Positions 7,851 to 16,479 of a stretch of 41,400 nt of DNA are shown one piece after another (positions within the stretch are counted from its first letter, which is position 1; each line of letters begins with the position of its first letter). The stretch is from Bacteroidota bacterium (lineage in GTDB: Bacteria; Bacteroidota; Bacteroidia; Chitinophagales; Saprospiraceae): assembly GCA_029557915.1 (NCBI GenBank), contig JAKQHS010000050.1:1-41400 (forward strand), in the 5' to 3' direction. The position numbers and the translations under genes are program-made. The notes below the pieces were generated by a model. It had not been told where the DNA came from, searched no databases, and worked only from the letters and a program-made list of their open reading frames with translations.

Positions 7851-8930
7851 ATGGGGAGTAACGGATCAAACCTGATCAAGATAGCCATCACGATGGGTGA
7901 TTTCAACGGAATCGGTCCCGAGATCATCATTAAGACCCTGCGCCATCCCAAAATCCTGGAATACTGTATCCCGGTGGTGTATGGTTCCGGCAAAGTGCTC
8001 TCCTATTATAAAAACGTGGTGAAAGGCGATGAATTTATGTTTTACCAGGCCAGGAGCAATGAAAAACTGGCACCCGGAAAAGTTTACGTGGTCAACTGCT
8101 GGCAGGAAAATGTAACCATCACTCCGGGAAAGGTGACCGAAGCCGGTGGAAAATACGCGCTGATGGCCATAGACCAGGCCATTGCGGATATTCGAAGCGG
8201 CTGGATCGACGGCCTGGTCACGGCACCCATTCATAAAAAATCCATGCAGTTGGCGGGCTTCGCCCATGCCGGCCATACCGAATACCTGGCCCGTCAGCTC
8301 CACGCCCAGGACTACCTGATGATGATGATCGGCCAGCAGATGAGGATGGGCCTGTTGTCCACCCATATTCCGCTCAGGGAGGTGTCCGCGACGGTCACCT
8401 TGGCCCGCATCAAGGACAGCGTCCGGATCTTGCACCAGACCCTTCAAAAAGACTTTGGCGTTGACCGGCCTTTGATCGCCGTACTGGGCTTGAACCCTCA
8501 TGCCGGGGATGAAGGCGTGATCGGGGATGAGGAGATCAACACCATAATACCCGGGATCCAGGAACTCAGAAATAACGGCTTATCCCTCTTTGGGCCCTTT
8601 TCCTCCGATGGTTTTTTCGGATCCGGTCAGTTTAAGAAATTCGACGGGGTGTTGGCCATGTATCACGATCAGGGCCTGATCCCGTTCAAGTCCTTTGAGT
8701 TTACAACAGGAGTGAATTTCACCGCCGGTTTGCCGGTAGTGAGGACTTCCCCTGACCATGGGACCGCTTTCGATATTGCCGGTCAGAACATTGCCGATCC
8801 TACCTCCTTCCGTGAGGCACTGTTCGGGGCCATCGATATCTCGCGTCAAAGGAAAAAATACCAGGAGGACCGTGCCAATCCCCTCAATAAACATCAAAAG
8901 ATCTCCGAAGAAAAAGAGGCTGAATCCTGA
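7851..8930 (+). CDS. pdxA: 4-hydroxythreonine-4-phosphate dehydrogenase PdxA
   Basis: A 359-residue enzyme of the DXP-dependent pyridoxal phosphate pathway: NAD-dependent oxidation of 4-phosphohydroxy-L-threonine. The metal-binding histidines are visible at His172 (THIPL), His217 (NPHAGD) and His272 (YHDQGL), and the substrate-binding HT pair is at 142-143 (AGHTEYLA). The C-terminal FTTGVNFTAGLPVVRTSPDHGTAFDIAG stretch (284-311) is diagnostic. The open frame extends 236 codons upstream, but that part is antisense to rsmA; the ATG at 7851 starts MGSNGSNLIKIAITMGDFNG, which matches the family N-terminus. A TATCTTCG (-7 box with one mismatch) lies at 7821-7828. The gene ends exactly where the convergent glucosaminidase ends. 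Confidence 0.95.
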   Translation: MGSNGSNLIKIAITMGDFNGIGPEIIIKTLRHPKILEYCIPVVYGSGKVLSYYKNVVKGDEFMFYQARSNEKLAPGKVYVVNCWQENVTITPGKVTEAGGKYALMAIDQAIADIRSGWIDGLVTAPIHKKSMQLAGFAHAGHTEYLARQLHAQDYLMMMIGQQMRMGLLSTHIPLREVSATVTLARIKDSVRILHQTLQKDFGVDRPLIAVLGLNPHAGDEGVIGDEEINTIIPGIQELRNNGLSLFGPFSSDGFFGSGQFKKFDGVLAMYHDQGLIPFKSFEFTTGVNFTAGLPVVRTSPDHGTAFDIAGQNIADPTSFREALFGAIDISRQRKKYQEDRANPLNKHQKISEEKEAES

Positions 8931-9539
8931 TCAGTCCACCGTCGTTTCCCTCGGGAGCGAGGAGGGGGACCTGCCTTTATCGGCCGGGAGGTCATAAATG
9001 GTTGCCTTATAGGTGTCGTACCGGTACAATTGAAAAGTTTCGACCGTCCGGATCAGTTTGTCAGCATAGGATTTATCCGTTGCATACCCACAGGATTTGA
9101 GCCCCGTGGCCCAACCTTTGTAATCCGTGGGGTCCAGTTTGAAGAGCGGAATATAGTTGGGGGAGGATTTTAAAAAATCGGAATGGTCCCTGAAGGAGGA
9201 TTCGATATCGGCATAAGCCCTGAAACAGGATTCCATCAATCTGCCGCGGGCGTCCAGGTCATCGTCCTTATGATAATAGCTTTGGCCCTTCCACCAGGAT
9301 TTGCATTTGATGCCAAAATGGTTGTTGCTTTGGATCGCCAGGTCGCTCCGGCCGGAATTGGATTCGATCACGGCCTGGGCGAGTTTGATGGAGGCGGGTA
9401 TACCGACGCGGTGCATTTCCTCCACGGCGAGCGGGGCAAACCGCTCAATGTAGAACCACTCCACTTTTCTGGAATCTTCCGGACCGGAAAACGATGAACA
9501 CAAAACCCAAATCAATACTGCAAGAACCCCAGACTTCAT
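8931..9539 (-). CDS. Secreted glucosaminidase-domain protein (peptidoglycan hydrolase)
   Basis: A 202-residue protein from ATG 9539; a TTG 18 bp further upstream also lies in frame, but the ATG has AGGG close upstream and begins a good signal peptide (MKSGVLAVLIWVLCSSFSG). The mature part is a glucosaminidase domain of the FlgJ/Auto type: PASIKLAQAVIESNSGRS contains the catalytic Glu region, followed by NNHFGIKCKSWWKG, CFRAYADIESSFRDHSDFL and KSCGYATDKSYADKLI, all hallmarks of the family. It should cleave the glycan strand beside N-acetylglucosamine in the periplasm. The gene lies 30 bp after the LytTR regulator and is probably the third gene of that operon. Confidence 0.9.
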   Translation of the reverse strand: MKSGVLAVLIWVLCSSFSGPEDSRKVEWFYIERFAPLAVEEMHRVGIPASIKLAQAVIESNSGRSDLAIQSNNHFGIKCKSWWKGQSYYHKDDDLDARGRLMESCFRAYADIESSFRDHSDFLKSSPNYIPLFKLDPTDYKGWATGLKSCGYATDKSYADKLIRTVETFQLYRYDTYKATIYDLPADKGRSPSSLPRETTVD

Positions 9540-9569
9540 AGCCCTGAATCCAGTCAAAAACTGTGCCAG

Positions 9570-10301
9570 TTAGTCCCCCAGGAATTTTTGCTGGTCAATG
9601 AATTCCCGGAAGGCTTTGCGGTAGGTTTCCCCGATAGGGATCTGCACTTTGTTGATCTCCACATAGTCCTTATGGATCGAGTGGATCCACTTCAGGGAAA
9701 CGATATAGGAATGGTGGATGCGGATAAACTGGGATTTAGGCAACTGGTTTTCCAGGTTTTTCATCCGCTGCAGGGATACTATTTTCTGCTCCGGGGTATA
9801 GATGGTCACATAATCCTTGAGCCCTTCGATGTACATGATGTTGTTGACGTTTACGCGGATCAGTTTGGTCCCGTCCTTGACAAACATAAAATCGTCTGCG
9901 GGCGGGCTGGTCGGAGGGATTTGGGGATCGTTGTTCTGGCGGGCGTTTTCCTTCCGTTGTTTGACTTTTTCAACCGCCTGGAGGAAGCGTTCAAAAGTAA
10001 TGGGTTTGAGCAGGTAGTCCGTGACGTTCAGGTCGTATCCTTCCAGGGCATAATCGGAATAAGCGGTAGTCAGGATCACTTCCGGTTTTTTTTGAAGGAT
10101 GCGCAGCAACCCGATCCCGGAAAGGTTGGGCATCTGGATGTCCAGGAACATCAGGTCGACCTCATGGTTGTTGACGAATTCGAGGCCCTTCAGCGGATCT
10201 GAAAAAGTATGGACCAGCTCCAGGTAGGACACTTTTTCGATATATTGGGTCAGCAGATTTCGGGCTAGCGGTTCGTCCTCAATGACAATCGTTCGGATCA
10301 T
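9570..10301 (-). CDS. LytTR-family response regulator
   Basis: A 243-residue regulator. The receiver domain (1-120) has the acidic pair Glu8/Asp9 (VIEDEPLA), the phosphoacceptor Asp54 in MFLDIQMPNLSG, and the conserved Lys in YLLKPI. After a Gln/Asn/Pro-rich linker comes a LytTR DNA-binding domain (about 140-240) with MYIEGLKDYVTIYT and FIRIHHSYIVSLKWI, which binds short direct repeats. The stop of the kinase gene and the ATG of this gene are immediately adjacent (0 bp apart). It should respond to the kinase encoded just upstream. Confidence 0.95.
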   Translation of the reverse strand: MIRTIVIEDEPLARNLLTQYIEKVSYLELVHTFSDPLKGLEFVNNHEVDLMFLDIQMPNLSGIGLLRILQKKPEVILTTAYSDYALEGYDLNVTDYLLKPITFERFLQAVEKVKQRKENARQNNDPQIPPTSPPADDFMFVKDGTKLIRVNVNNIMYIEGLKDYVTIYTPEQKIVSLQRMKNLENQLPKSQFIRIHHSYIVSLKWIHSIHKDYVEINKVQIPIGETYRKAFREFIDQQKFLGD

Positions 10302-11351
10302 TTAAGCCAATTGTATATCCAATTTAGCTGTAAACTGTTTATTATCCTGGGATATTTTAAGCTTGTGGCGGTCGGGATAATTCAATTCCAGCCTTTTTTT
10401 CACATTTTCAAGGCCGATCCCGGACTGGGCCGAACCGGCTGTGCCGGCTTGAACGGAAATGCTGTTGGCCACCTCGAAACTCAGTTGGTTTGCATTGACG
10501 ATCAGATTGGCTTTCACCCAGCTGTCCGGATTGGTATTGGAAACACCGTGTTTGAACGCGTTCTCCAGGAAAGGAATCAAGAGGAGGGGGGCAATTTTTT
10601 TCTGGCCAAGGTCTCCTTCCACCTCAAACCGGATGGGAATCTGGTCGTTGAGCCTGAGTTTTTCAAGGCTGATGTAATTCTGCATATAGTCCACTTCCCG
10701 CTCCAGGGCCACCCGGTCGTGATTGGAATCGTACACCATATACCTCATCATCTGGGAAAGCCTGGAAATGACTTCGGTGGTCTGCGGGGACATGCTGTAT
10801 GCCAGGGAATACAAATTGTTGAGGGTATTGAATAAAAAATGAGGGTTGACCTGGCTCCGTAAAAACTTCAGTTCCGCCGATAATTTTTCATTCTGCAATT
10901 CCTTGCGCTGCTCTTCAAGGTCCTTCCATTCGGTAAAAAACCGGAGCACGGCCACAAAACTCGCCGTAAGCACGGAAGTCACGAAAGAACTTATGGGAAA
11001 GCGGTGATTGTAATAAAACATGGCCTTATGGGTGTACCCGTCGGCTATCCAGCGCTTGAGGATGACGTAGACGATCAGGATGAGCACGGCCCCCACCAAA
11101 AATTCCAGGGCGTAGCGCAGCCCGTTTTTATGACTTAAAAACCGGGGCAGAAAAAGGAAGTAATTGACATAGGCCACGCTCATCAGGAAGAGGGTATGGG
11201 TACTCGCGTTCAGGAACACTTCGGCAAAGGCCCGGGGCTGCTCGTTCCCCCGCGGACCGCTGATCTGATAAAAAAACAATAAGAAATAACTGCACCAGAA
11301 CAAGGTGTGCAGCGTGAGCATGCGGTGTTTCTGCAGGAAGGTTTGAACCAT
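10302..11351 (-). CDS. LytS/YehU-type sensor histidine kinase
   Basis: A 349-residue membrane kinase from ATG 11351; a TTG 12 bp upstream is in frame but lies inside the likely promoter. Four membrane helices occupy about residues 10-135, with no large periplasmic sensor domain. A coiled-coil (EWKDLEEQRKELQNEKL) leads to the His_kinase domain with phosphoacceptor His171 in NPHFLFNTLNNL, followed by the ATPase N-box LLLIPFLENAFKHG and the G-box GIGLENVKKRL. This is the architecture of LytS/YehU kinases that pair with LytTR regulators. The signal is unknown. Confidence 0.94.
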   Translation of the reverse strand: MVQTFLQKHRMLTLHTLFWCSYFLLFFYQISGPRGNEQPRAFAEVFLNASTHTLFLMSVAYVNYFLFLPRFLSHKNGLRYALEFLVGAVLILIVYVILKRWIADGYTHKAMFYYNHRFPISSFVTSVLTASFVAVLRFFTEWKDLEEQRKELQNEKLSAELKFLRSQVNPHFLFNTLNNLYSLAYSMSPQTTEVISRLSQMMRYMVYDSNHDRVALEREVDYMQNYISLEKLRLNDQIPIRFEVEGDLGQKKIAPLLLIPFLENAFKHGVSNTNPDSWVKANLIVNANQLSFEVANSISVQAGTAGSAQSGIGLENVKKRLELNYPDRHKLKISQDNKQFTAKLDIQLA

Positions 11352-11360
11352 GTTACAATG

Positions 11361-11368
11361 CAAAATTA
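11361..11368 (-). promoter_or_regulatory. Candidate -7 box of the kinase-regulator-glucosaminidase operon
   Basis: TAATTTTG (minus strand) is a perfect TAnnTTTG and ends 9 bp before ATG 11351. In place of the usual -33 TTTG there is a tandem pair of 9-mers (11387-11404), so the promoter may need an activator. Confidence 0.4.
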
Positions 11369-11386
11369 CCCTAGAAGAAAGGCATT

Positions 11387-11404
11387 CCCGTTAACTCCGT
11401 TCAT
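11387..11404 (+). promoter_or_regulatory. Tandem 9-bp direct repeat in the kinase/TonB-receptor divergent region
   Basis: CCCGTTAAC is followed immediately by TCCGTTCAT; the shared core is CCGTT. LytTR regulators generally bind direct repeats with a GTT core, so this is a candidate binding site covering the -33 position of the kinase promoter. Supported only by pattern. Confidence 0.25.
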
Positions 11405-11518
11405 TTACAAGATAAAATAGTATCAAATTTCGACTGCCCCATATTTTTGATAGATGCACCGGTCGCCGGGAGGGGCAAGAGGAACAGACGAATAAAGTCC
11501 CCGGATGGTCGATTGATA

Positions 11519-11551
11519 TTTGACAGGCTCCCCGGTCCCCCTCTACCTTTG
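11519..11551 (+). promoter_or_regulatory. Promoter of the TonB-dependent receptor
   Basis: TTTG (11519-11522), 21 bp spacer, TACCTTTG (11544-11551): a complete match to the Bacteroidota consensus. The start codon follows 19 bp after the -7 box, giving a leader of roughly 10-15 nt. Confidence 0.65.
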
Positions 11552-11570
11552 GGTCAACAATCCATAAAAC

Positions 11571-14345
11571 ATGCAGAAATTTAAAGCTTTGTGTTCCCTG
11601 ATCCTGGCCGCTTTTAGTCTCGGTCCCATGCTCATGGCACAAAACACCGGCATCCCGGACGGCAAAAACCCCTCCCAGATAAAAGGGGAAGGCGTCATCC
11701 AGGGTTTACTCCTGGACAGCATCACCAAAAAACCCGTGGAATTTGCTACGATCGCCCTGATCAAAAAACAAACCGAGGCGACGGTGGACGGAACGATTAC
11801 CGACGAAAACGGCGAATTTGAACTCAAACACATTCCCGACGGCGAATATTTCCTGGAATACGGTTTTCTCGGCTATGAGACCAAAAGAAGCGCACTGATC
11901 ACCATGGTTAAAGATTCCAAATTAAAAATGGGAAAAATCTATCTTTCCCCGGAAGCCCTGGTGCTGAATACCGTAACCGTTGAAGGAACTACGGAAATCA
12001 TAGAAGAAAAAGTGGACCGTCTCGTCTATAATGCGGAAAAAGACCTTTCCGCCAAGGGCGGAGATGCTTCGGACGTGATGCGCAATGTGCCCCTGCTCAC
12101 CGTGGACCTCGATGGCAACGTGAGCCTCCGCGGCAGCAGCAATGTCCGTGTTCTGATCAACAACAAACCGTCCAGCATCATGGCCGGCAGCGTAGCCGAT
12201 GCGCTTAAACAAATCCCGGCAGACATGATCAAGTCCATCGAAGTGATCACCAGCCCTTCCGCCCGGTATGAATCCGAAGGCTCCGTGGGCATCATCAATA
12301 TCATCACAAAGAAAAACACCCTCCAGGGCATGACCCTGGGCATTGATCTTTCGGTCGGTAACAGGGGTTCCATGCTCGGCCTCAACGGCAACTTTCGCAG
12401 GGGCAATATGGGTTTCAGCCTGAGGGGGCACGGACGCGCCCAATACAATGTAAAAGGCGCCTTCGAAAATACCCAGACCACCCTGACCAGCCTTGGCCTT
12501 CAGTCCAGCACCCAGAGTGCCGAAACGATCACCAATATGCTTCACGGAAATTACAATCTGGGCTGGGACTGGGATATCACCAAGAAATCCAATTTATCCG
12601 CCGGCCTTCGCTTTGGTACCCGGAGCGGTCTTAGCCAACAGGACAACCTGATCACCAGAACCCTGCTGCCCGGAAGCACGACTCCGATATTGAGCGGTCG
12701 CAATGTGGACAGCAAAGACCTGAGTTTTTCCTACGACCTCAATGTGGCGTTTACCCATTCTGTCCGGCCGCAGGAAGAGTTCAGTTTCCTTGGGCTGTAC
12801 TCCAGGAACAACCGGACCAATGATTTTGAAGCCGACCTTTTGAACAATGTCGATTTCGAAACCATCACCGCGCGCCAGAAAAATGACAACGTCAGTTTTA
12901 ATGAAGAAAAAACCATACAAGCCGAATACCAGGCCCCCCTGGGCGAGCGACAGTTGATTGAATTCGGTGGCAAGGGGATTTTCCGCCTGGTCAACAGCGA
13001 TTACCAATATTTTTTAAGCGATGGCCCAAACAGCCCCTACTACCTGGATGAAAACAGGCCATCCAACGTATTGAATTATGACCAGACGGTTGGCGCCGGC
13101 TTTTTATCTTATACCCTGAGTACCCGGAATAAATTCACGTTTAAGATCGGAAGCCGCCTTGAATACACCGATATCAACGCGCGTTTCCAGGAAAACAACG
13201 GTGAAACCGCCGCCATCCCTTCCTATTGGAGCCTGATTCCAAGCGCCAATATATCCAAAAACATTTCCAAAACCCTGACCCTGAAAGCCGGATACAACCG
13301 CAGGATCCAGAGACCGGGTATCCAGATCCTGAACCCCAACATCAACCTGGCCAACATCACCAATGTCTCCGTCGGAAACCCTTACCTCGACCCGGAACTC
13401 ACGGACAATTATGAACTGACCGCCAGCATCAATATGAAAGGAGTTTACCTTACTGCGGCCACCTTCTACCGCCATACCGGCAACGCCATCACCAGCCTCC
13501 GGGATACCACTTCGGTACTCAATCCCAATCCCGACGAACCCGGATATATTTCCGCGATCCGCACCACCTACCAGAATATCGGTAAAGAAAACACGGTGGG
13601 CTTTAATGTCTTTGGTAACGTCACCCTGGTGAAAAACTGGACCATCAACGGCGGCTTCGACATCTATAATGTAAACTTGACCAACAACAACCCGGATCCG
13701 GCCTACAATGCCTCCAACAACGGCTGGGTCTTGGGCGGAAGAATGTTCACGAACTACAAATTCAAAAATGGATGGGGCGTTCAGGGAGGCGGTGGCGCCC
13801 GTGGCCGCCAGGTCAACCTCCAGGGTTATTCCGGAAGCTTTGCTTTCTACAACCTGGGCCTGCGCAAGGAATTCAAAAACGGAAAAGGCAATTTGAATAT
13901 CGCCGCGGAAAACTTCCTCAACTTCCCTTTCAGGGTGAATTCGAGTTCAAAAACGGCCCTGCTTAGCCAGTCCAATACCAACAGTTTTTATAACGCCGGT
14001 ATCCGGATCGGGGTCAACTACCGGATTGGTAAGATGACCTTCGAAGAACGGAGGAGAAAATCGATCAACAACGACGACATCAAAAACGACGGTGGAGGCA
14101 ATGATCAGGGCATGGGCGGCGGTGGAAATGAACAACCCCAAAACCAGGGGGCCCGCGGACAAAATCCCGGTCAAAACAGGAACGCCGCCAACAACCAGGC
14201 TGCAGGACAAAAACCCCAACCCGCTCCAAACCAGGCAAAAAGCACCTCCACCGGAAAACCCCAGCTCGTCCCAGCAAATACCGAAAAAAAAGAAGCACCG
14301 AAAGAGGCCGTTCCTTTCAAGAAACCCGAGAATAAGAATCAATAA
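11571..14345 (+). CDS. TonB-dependent outer-membrane receptor with carboxypeptidase-regulatory-like N-domain
   Basis: A 924-residue protein. A signal peptide (about 1-24, ending MLMAQ) is followed by a CarboxypepD_reg-like beta-sandwich at about 42-120 (GVIQGLLLDSITKKPVEFAT ... DENGEFELKHIPDGEYFLE). The plug follows at about 145-240 (SDVMRNVPLLTVDLDGNVSLRG and INIITKKN), then an outer-membrane barrel (OMP_b-brl_3 type) to about residue 825. No SusD partner gene lies beside it, so the substrate is open; this family is often associated with siderophores or peptides rather than glycans. The last about 95 residues, after the barrel, are a Gly/Asn/Gln/Pro-rich low-complexity tail, then Lys/Pro-rich. 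It is divergent from the LytS/LytTR operon and ends in a strong terminator. Confidence 0.93.
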   Translation: MQKFKALCSLILAAFSLGPMLMAQNTGIPDGKNPSQIKGEGVIQGLLLDSITKKPVEFATIALIKKQTEATVDGTITDENGEFELKHIPDGEYFLEYGFLGYETKRSALITMVKDSKLKMGKIYLSPEALVLNTVTVEGTTEIIEEKVDRLVYNAEKDLSAKGGDASDVMRNVPLLTVDLDGNVSLRGSSNVRVLINNKPSSIMAGSVADALKQIPADMIKSIEVITSPSARYESEGSVGIINIITKKNTLQGMTLGIDLSVGNRGSMLGLNGNFRRGNMGFSLRGHGRAQYNVKGAFENTQTTLTSLGLQSSTQSAETITNMLHGNYNLGWDWDITKKSNLSAGLRFGTRSGLSQQDNLITRTLLPGSTTPILSGRNVDSKDLSFSYDLNVAFTHSVRPQEEFSFLGLYSRNNRTNDFEADLLNNVDFETITARQKNDNVSFNEEKTIQAEYQAPLGERQLIEFGGKGIFRLVNSDYQYFLSDGPNSPYYLDENRPSNVLNYDQTVGAGFLSYTLSTRNKFTFKIGSRLEYTDINARFQENNGETAAIPSYWSLIPSANISKNISKTLTLKAGYNRRIQRPGIQILNPNINLANITNVSVGNPYLDPELTDNYELTASINMKGVYLTAATFYRHTGNAITSLRDTTSVLNPNPDEPGYISAIRTTYQNIGKENTVGFNVFGNVTLVKNWTINGGFDIYNVNLTNNNPDPAYNASNNGWVLGGRMFTNYKFKNGWGVQGGGGARGRQVNLQGYSGSFAFYNLGLRKEFKNGKGNLNIAAENFLNFPFRVNSSSKTALLSQSNTNSFYNAGIRIGVNYRIGKMTFEERRRKSINNDDIKNDGGGNDQGMGGGGNEQPQNQGARGQNPGQNRNAANNQAAGQKPQPAPNQAKSTSTGKPQLVPANTEKKEAPKEAVPFKKPENKNQ

Positions 14346-14365
14346 TTTAATTGAATCGAAAGAAG

Positions 14366-14396
14366 CGGGGTCCAGCGATGGATCCCGTTTTTTTTT
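14366..14396 (+). terminator. Rho-independent terminator of the TonB-receptor gene
   Basis: CGGGGTCC (14366-14373), loop AGCGAT, GGATCCCG (14380-14387) form an 8-bp stem with one G-U pair, followed directly by nine T residues (14388-14396). It lies 20 bp after the stop codon. Confidence 0.85.
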
Positions 14397-14409
14397 GGGG
14401 GTGGGGAGG

Positions 14410-14870
14410 TTCACACGGTGTTAAGGAGAACTCGGAGATCCATGCGTGCCAAGGTTCGCACGGAGTTGAGGAGAACACGGAGATTCAATTTTATCAGTCC
14501 CCCGATCCATAAAAAAACTTCGTGCTCTCCGCGCCCTCCGTGCGTGCCAAGGTTCGCACAGAGCTAAGGAGAACACGGAGATTCAATTTTATCAGCCCCC
14601 CCAACTAAAAAAACTCCGTGCTCTCCGTGCTCTCCGTGCGTGGCAAAGTTCGCACGGAGTTAAAGAGAACACGGAGATTATATTTTATAAGGCTTCTCCA
14701 TCCTAACTAAAAAACTCCGTGCTCTCCGTGCCCTCCGTGCGTGCCAAGGTTCGCACAGAGCTAAGGAGAACACGGAGATTCAATTTTATCAGCCCCCCGA
14801 TCCATAAAAAAACTCCGTGCTCTCCGTGCCCTCCGTGCGATCCAAACCCACACACTCTCCACGCCCTCCG
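14410..14870. repeat. Second tandem hairpin array, four units of about 96-101 bp
   Basis: Units begin at GTTCGCAC, at 14454, 14552, 14648 and 14749, with degenerate copies on both sides (from about 14410 and up to about 14870). Each has a left arm CGCACGGAG...GAGAACACGGAG, an A/T-rich loop (ATTCAATTTTATCAG with a C-run, then TAAAAAAA), and a right arm CTCCGTGCTCTCCGTG...CCTCCGTGCG. The arms are complementary over about 26 bp. The arms are themselves made of repeated CTCCGTG heptamers. Units 2 and 4 are almost identical over their first 50 bp. The rest of the 14397-14925 gap holds no gene I can support. Confidence 0.88.
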
Positions 14871-14925
14871 TGTGACCCATACCGTGCACCACTCTTAACC
14901 GGAAGGGCCTTAATTTAGCACCATC

Positions 14926-16317
14926 ATGAAGACCGGCCCAAGTCCCCTCCCCTCCGATGAGTTTTTCGAAAACCTGCGCCGCAAGGAATACGCCCGCCTG
15001 GATGAAACCCGGAGCATTTACCTGGATTACACCGGGGGCAATCTGTTCCCGCTCAGCCTGCTGGAAGATCACTACCAAACTCTGAAGACAAAGGTGATGG
15101 GCAACCCGCATTCGACCAACCCTTCTTCCCTCTTATCCACCCAGATGGTGGCATCCGCAAGGCAAAAAGTGCTGGAATATTTTAATGCGGAGGACTATTA
15201 CTGCATTTTTACGACCAATGCATCCGAGGCTTTGCATATCGTTGGTGAAAATTACGACTTCGACCCTGAAAGCTTCTTCCTCCTTACTTCTGACAACCAC
15301 AATTCGGTCAACGGCATCCGGGAATATTGCCATCACAAAGGGGGCCGGCATGAATATTTTTCGGTAAATTATGAAGACCTGTGCATCAATGAAATAGCCC
15401 TGAAAACCAGGGTTGAACAATACCAGGGATTCAAACGAAAATTGTTTGCCTATCCCGCCCAGTCCAACGTATCCGGGGTCAGGCATTCTTTGGAACTGAT
15501 ACCCTGGATGAAGGATAAAGGCTGGGATGTACTGCTTGATGCCGCCGCCTATGTGCCTACGTCCCGGCTTGATCTGAAATTATACCAACCGGACTTTGTC
15601 TGCCTGTCCTTTTATAAAATCTTTGGTTATCCGACCGGAATCGGTTGCCTGCTGGTGAAAAAAGACAGCTTCCATAAACTCCACAAACAATGGTTTGCCG
15701 GTGGCACGGTGACCCTGGTTTCGGTGAATTACGACCGCTATTATCTGGCCCCCGACCATGAACGATTTGAAAACGGGACGATCAATTACCTCGGGATCCC
15801 GGCGCTTGAAAAGGGATTAAATTTTATAGAAAATATAGGCATCGATCGCATCCATCAACGTATAGAAGATCTGACCGGTTACCTGATCCGGCGCCTGGGA
15901 GACCTGAAACACGACAATGGCCGGCCGCTCCTTCGAATTTTTGGACCGGAGGATATCAAGGACCGGGGAGGAAACATCGTTCTTAATTTTTTCGACCCGG
16001 AGGGCAAACCCTGGCCTTTTGAACTCATCGAAAAAGAGGCCAATGCCCGGAATATTTCCGTCCGCACGGGTTGTTTCTGCAATCCGGGCATCGATGAAAT
16101 CAACCATTGCCTGAGCAGCGATGCCCTGGCCCCTTATTTTTCAAGCCGGGACCAGGGCAATTACCAGGATATGGTCCAATTCCTGGGAACAATGCGGGGA
16201 TCCGTCCGGCTGTCGGTGGGTATTCCTACGGTCAGGAAGGATATCGATGGATTTGTTGAATTCGCGAAGCAGTACCTGGGCCTGGAGGCCCCAAGCCAGG
16301 TGATGCAACAGTTTTAA
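14926..16317 (+). CDS. Class V aminotransferase-fold PLP enzyme, molybdenum-cofactor-sulfurase-like
   Basis: A 463-residue cytoplasmic PLP enzyme. IYLDYTGGNLFP (31-42) and the NPHS motif (60-63) resemble the N-terminal domain of eukaryotic Moco sulfurase. Asp205 (LLDAAAYVPT) should bind the pyridine nitrogen and Lys231 (LSFYKIFGYPTG) the PLP aldehyde. RTGCFCNPG (380-388) holds Cys383 and Cys385 at the position of the persulfide-forming cysteine of NifS/SufS/MOCOS proteins. This suggests cysteine desulfurase or a related C-S lyase activity. No MOSC domain is present and no molybdenum-cofactor gene is nearby, so the sulfur acceptor is unknown. The ATG at 14926 follows TAATTTAG (-7-like, one mismatch, 14911-14918). 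Confidence 0.85.
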   Translation: MKTGPSPLPSDEFFENLRRKEYARLDETRSIYLDYTGGNLFPLSLLEDHYQTLKTKVMGNPHSTNPSSLLSTQMVASARQKVLEYFNAEDYYCIFTTNASEALHIVGENYDFDPESFFLLTSDNHNSVNGIREYCHHKGGRHEYFSVNYEDLCINEIALKTRVEQYQGFKRKLFAYPAQSNVSGVRHSLELIPWMKDKGWDVLLDAAAYVPTSRLDLKLYQPDFVCLSFYKIFGYPTGIGCLLVKKDSFHKLHKQWFAGGTVTLVSVNYDRYYLAPDHERFENGTINYLGIPALEKGLNFIENIGIDRIHQRIEDLTGYLIRRLGDLKHDNGRPLLRIFGPEDIKDRGGNIVLNFFDPEGKPWPFELIEKEANARNISVRTGCFCNPGIDEINHCLSSDALAPYFSSRDQGNYQDMVQFLGTMRGSVRLSVGIPTVRKDIDGFVEFAKQYLGLEAPSQVMQQF

Positions 16318-16479
16318 ATCCGTTTGTACAAGAATCCAGTTCATGAAACCTCCAAAAGTCAATCGCCCGTGACGGATGATGCCCTCATACCCGTTTCACT
16401 CAATCCGCCAGAATTCATACGCATCTTTGCAGGCTATGGATACCAACCAGGGCAGGAAAATCAGAAATAACCGCATAAA

